Assembly: GCA_963605405.1 (NCBI GenBank)
Contig: CAVCUP010000003.1
Coordinates: 1-64,000, forward strand
Reading direction: 5' to 3'
Length of the DNA: 64,000 bases
From: Paratractidigestivibacter sp963605405
GTDB taxonomy: Bacteria; Actinomycetota; Coriobacteriia; Coriobacteriales; Atopobiaceae
A model generated the notes under the pieces. The model was not told where the DNA came from. It was given only the letters and a program-made list of their open reading frames with translations, and ran no database searches. Positions within the stretch are counted from its first letter, which is position 1, and each line of letters opens with the position of its first letter. This document shows positions 62,701 to 64,000 of this stretch, in pieces. The position numbers were made by a program, and so were the translations under genes.

Positions 62701-63141
62701 CGGGTTCACGTGCGGCGAGTCGTAGTGGGCGACGATGACGATCGGGCGGTTGCCCTTGACCACCATCGGTCCCTCGGCGCCGTGAAAGGCGACCACGTTC
62801 TGGCTGCGGGTAGTGGGCCCGAGCGAGGAGATGAAGTCGTAGCCCAGGTACTTGAGCACGAAGAGCGCCGCAGGAACGAACGCGAGCACGAAGCCCAGCG
62901 CGGTGAGAAGCGGGACGCCGATGCCGACCAGGACGATGCCCACGAACATGAACACGAAGAAGACCGACGGCAGCGTGCCGCCGAGCTTCTTCGCGTCGAA
63001 CTCCTCTATGTTCGGCTCGACGTCATGCTGACGCATCAGGTCGGCGATCACGTCGGCGGCCTGCAGCTCTTCCTGGCTGCCGGCGGGACAGATTTCCACC
63101 TTATCGTTGAGGTAATCCATATAGTCATGTGTCATGGCCAT
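59719..63141 (-). CDS. Membrane M28-type peptidase with catalytic domain interrupted by a long disordered insert
   Basis: 1140 residues. Residues 1-240 carry an M28-like start with two or more membrane segments (about 58-98 and 165-212) and the first metal ligands, His139 and Asp141 (VAHYDSP) and Asp223 (GANDNKSG). Residues about 245-965 are low-complexity Glu/Pro/Ala/Val sequence. The fold resumes at about 967 with WFVALGASDCD, the ligand Asp1034 (INLDSV) and His1112 (SHTPDD). Where M28 enzymes have Glu-Glu (general base and ligand), this protein has Ser1007-Asp1008. It may be an inactive or altered peptidase. The ATG has AAGGAC upstream. Confidence 0.8.
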   Translation of the reverse strand: MAMTHDYMDYLNDKVEICPAGSQEELQAADVIADLMRQHDVEPNIEEFDAKKLGGTLPSVFFVFMFVGIVLVGIGVPLLTALGFVLAFVPAALFVLKYLGYDFISSLGPTTRSQNVVAFHGAEGPMVVKGNRPIVIVAHYDSPHVNPLYSTPVSRFVPLMWKVSKWCVLGVAACALFQVFGFLPSAFRRFMWVIGILGALPLIVLGASGVIEHFSDCTDGANDNKSGVAAMLGVLENVRPSGIESIHGSESVEHAVEAMRRAAEGAEARAAAAADGPAPEISYAGLGDRLGTIEPEQGADPFAAFGGTASAPAETEYEEVEEEFFEGPATKLVPGEVLGVRHGADIVRSLGMLPEGCDVEYVDPDPVEVPIPDSERKVVKRVVRRPVQRAAAASAAGVSAAVFGAAAAGADAPVADNGPDFGQEQEPDFPPLSVDAYTQDDDKPSPMDFIRGAAERVSSAVADLGSKISAKREEAREAAEAKRAQESQELGDEQPEDDGSFAWLGEEDEARIDEPVEQPAERVADQSVVQPAVSEPVIDAPSVPALDETSAPAVDESLFATAPVPESFLSDEVPAEVPAVEEESYVLEEESAYVPEVAQEFMSAPAEPLEVDSVAEADVAPAAEPAAPSPYEDAYAPELIAAPEPFLAEPESVAADPEPNHGPVFEAEPVTEQAEPSPSEPAPEPVEPERAPVAEPPAPVARKTRRGFFLRDEIVKAPVYEDLPVAEYEEIPYVPAADARAVSGGNIIPFGDGPEDSAVESEFSDAPLAEKDEAAQADAPRVPKASFNFDGLEDGETLNPDNTGLTAETDLDVETTGRLTVEHAPKPPAPDDPEWGKTSFRPAVNPASRVSLFDLPDPSSKGDDPFGTDPNAPKVPDATDSAARSTGRLQGLPVIGKGDEPSAPASVADDFADADYEEFDDEVPGQGGSVLDRLKGLFGKKGPEDGSDADDASQHGSWKGGAATRAGLRVVEGDAAPNEDDLRDEILALGHDALVSHDIWFVALGASDCDHAGMRAFLAEHRKQIRGSFVINLDSVAAGDLTLLTHEGLLVTRRADRRMLRMLTTVANDLHVPQGRAKYDWASTDATPAMMLSMRGVTLMGTDGAGMRALSHTPDDVAENTVPEQAVAAAEIVTELIRRS

Positions 63142-63310
63142 TGCGGGAGTCCTTCATAAAGAGTCCTACGATCAGACTGCGGCGTGTTGCATACAATCAA
63201 AAGAGTATACGTCTACGATGGCAAACGGTCGTGCTGCGGGCGCTGCTCGGCACAATGACCTTATTTCACGCCACAAATCGCCGCCTCTCGCGGCAGGGAG
63301 GTCGCGCGCG
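63142..63310. other. Divergent gap between the M28 and WYL genes
   Basis: 169 bases, AT-richer than the genes beside it. It contains the palindrome GTATAC and TTGCAT; no clear promoter pair could be assigned to either gene. Confidence 0.3.
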
Positions 63311-64000
63311 GTGTCATTCGAGGAGAAGGACTTCAATAAAGACGACCTCAAAGCGGGCCAGGTGGCCCATCTGGCCGCCTTCTTCATGGGGCTCGTCTCT
63401 CCCGTGAGCACCGCAAGGGTCAATGAGGTCTTCTACGCGGACCTTAAGCCCGAGGCCCAGAAAAAGCAGTTCTACCGCGACCGCGAGAGCCTCGAGGAGG
63501 CGGGCCTCTATATAAAGAAGACAAGCGACAACCTCTGGCAGGTCGACGAGGGGCGCTCCTATGCGAGCGGCGCCGAGCTCACGCCCTCCGAGGCGATCGC
63601 GCTCGACCTCGCTTGCCAGCCGTTGCTCGAGGACGAGGGCTTTGCGCCGGCAAGCGAGCTCCGGTTCGCGCTCGCAAAGATCGACCGTACCTTCGGCGAC
63701 GCGGAGCGGGCGGTGGAGACGCGGACGGAGACGAAGTCTCGCGTGGTCAAGACCCTAGAGGCTTGCCTCGCGAACTCCCATGTGGCAAGGATCTCTTACC
63801 GCGACGCGGCGGGCGCGACCACCGAGAGGGACTTCGCGCCGATGGGCATCTTCTCGCTGCGCGGGCACGGCTACATGGTCGGCGAGGACCCGGCCAAGCC
63901 CGAGGGCGACCGAATGCGCACGCTGAGGCTCGACCGCGTGCTCCGCGCCCGGGAGACCAAGCAGGGCTTCGCGGTGCCCGACGGCTTCGACGTCGACGAG
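63311..64000 (+). CDS. WYL-domain transcriptional regulator, 3' end beyond the window
   Basis: 230 codons are visible with no stop. N-terminal helical/winged-helix part (about 1-85, with VSTARVNEVFYADLKPEAQKK), then a middle region and the start of a WYL domain (SYRDAAGATTERDFAPMGIFSLRGHGYMVGEDP, about 160-195), which binds a ligand or nucleic acid in many regulators. The start is read as GTG at 63311, with GGGAGGT 9 bases upstream. It is divergent from the M28 gene. Targets unknown. Confidence 0.8.
   Translation, partial: MSFEEKDFNKDDLKAGQVAHLAAFFMGLVSPVSTARVNEVFYADLKPEAQKKQFYRDRESLEEAGLYIKKTSDNLWQVDEGRSYASGAELTPSEAIALDLACQPLLEDEGFAPASELRFALAKIDRTFGDAERAVETRTETKSRVVKTLEACLANSHVARISYRDAAGATTERDFAPMGIFSLRGHGYMVGEDPAKPEGDRMRTLRLDRVLRARETKQGFAVPDGFDVDE

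Overview
The window is high-GC DNA with gene content and gene order typical of an actinomycete of the class Coriobacteriia, probably a gut genus near Collinsella, Olsenella or Enorma. The genus is inferred from gene content only. It has an Actinobacteria-type FHA / PP2C phosphatase / SEDS-PBP / PASTA-kinase cluster, a Firmicutes-like rpiB-glyA-upp-atp order, and a mannose-family PTS for an amino sugar.

Layout. 80-15064 (minus strand) is a housekeeping block. In transcription order it holds a fused prmC-tsaC gene, rpiB, glyA, upp, atpI-B-E-F-H-A-G-D-C, murA, a DtxR-type regulator and a phosphohexomutase-like gene. 15407-19381 carries glutamyl-Q tRNA(Asp) synthetase, tRNA-Ser, tRNA-Arg, a small hypothetical gene, serS, a small membrane protein with a structured 3' region, and tRNA-Leu. 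19589-29525 (plus) is a tightly coupled cell-envelope signalling operon: Ser/Thr kinase, two FHA proteins, PP2C phosphatase, a single-chain SEDS-transpeptidase fusion and a PASTA kinase.

30980-41091 is an amino-sugar locus best read as N-acetylgalactosamine use. PTS IIA-YajC-like-IIB-IIC-IID imports and phosphorylates the sugar, NagA-type deacetylase and AgaS act next, and a divergent pair (PfkB-type kinase, class II aldolase) finishes at triose phosphates. A GntR/HutC regulator and a DeoR regulator sit inside it. Two copies of TGGT-N4-ACCA lie upstream of gntR and upstream of the PTS operon and look like its operators. A second DeoR regulator and a nested inverted repeat end the locus.

42477-50053 (minus) contains purB, a TSCPD protein, a Tat lipoprotein, an OmpR-type two-component system, purC, a membrane protein and tRNA-Arg. 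50167-54713 has a PF06541-like membrane protein divergent from two tandem membrane-anchored lipase-like proteins. 54871-59665 has argH, argG, tRNA-Lys, an M29 aminopeptidase and tRNA-Gly. 59719-63141 is a large M28-type membrane peptidase whose catalytic domain is interrupted by about 700 low-complexity residues. A WYL-type regulator starts at 63311 and runs off the window.

Points most worth a second look are the nested 41-bp-period inverted repeat at 41237-41462, the split M28 protein lacking the usual catalytic Glu, the two gene fusions, the GntR operator pair, the structured RNA after 19008, and an inverted repeat that includes the 5' end of tRNA-Gly. Everything here was read by eye. No database search or folding program was run.
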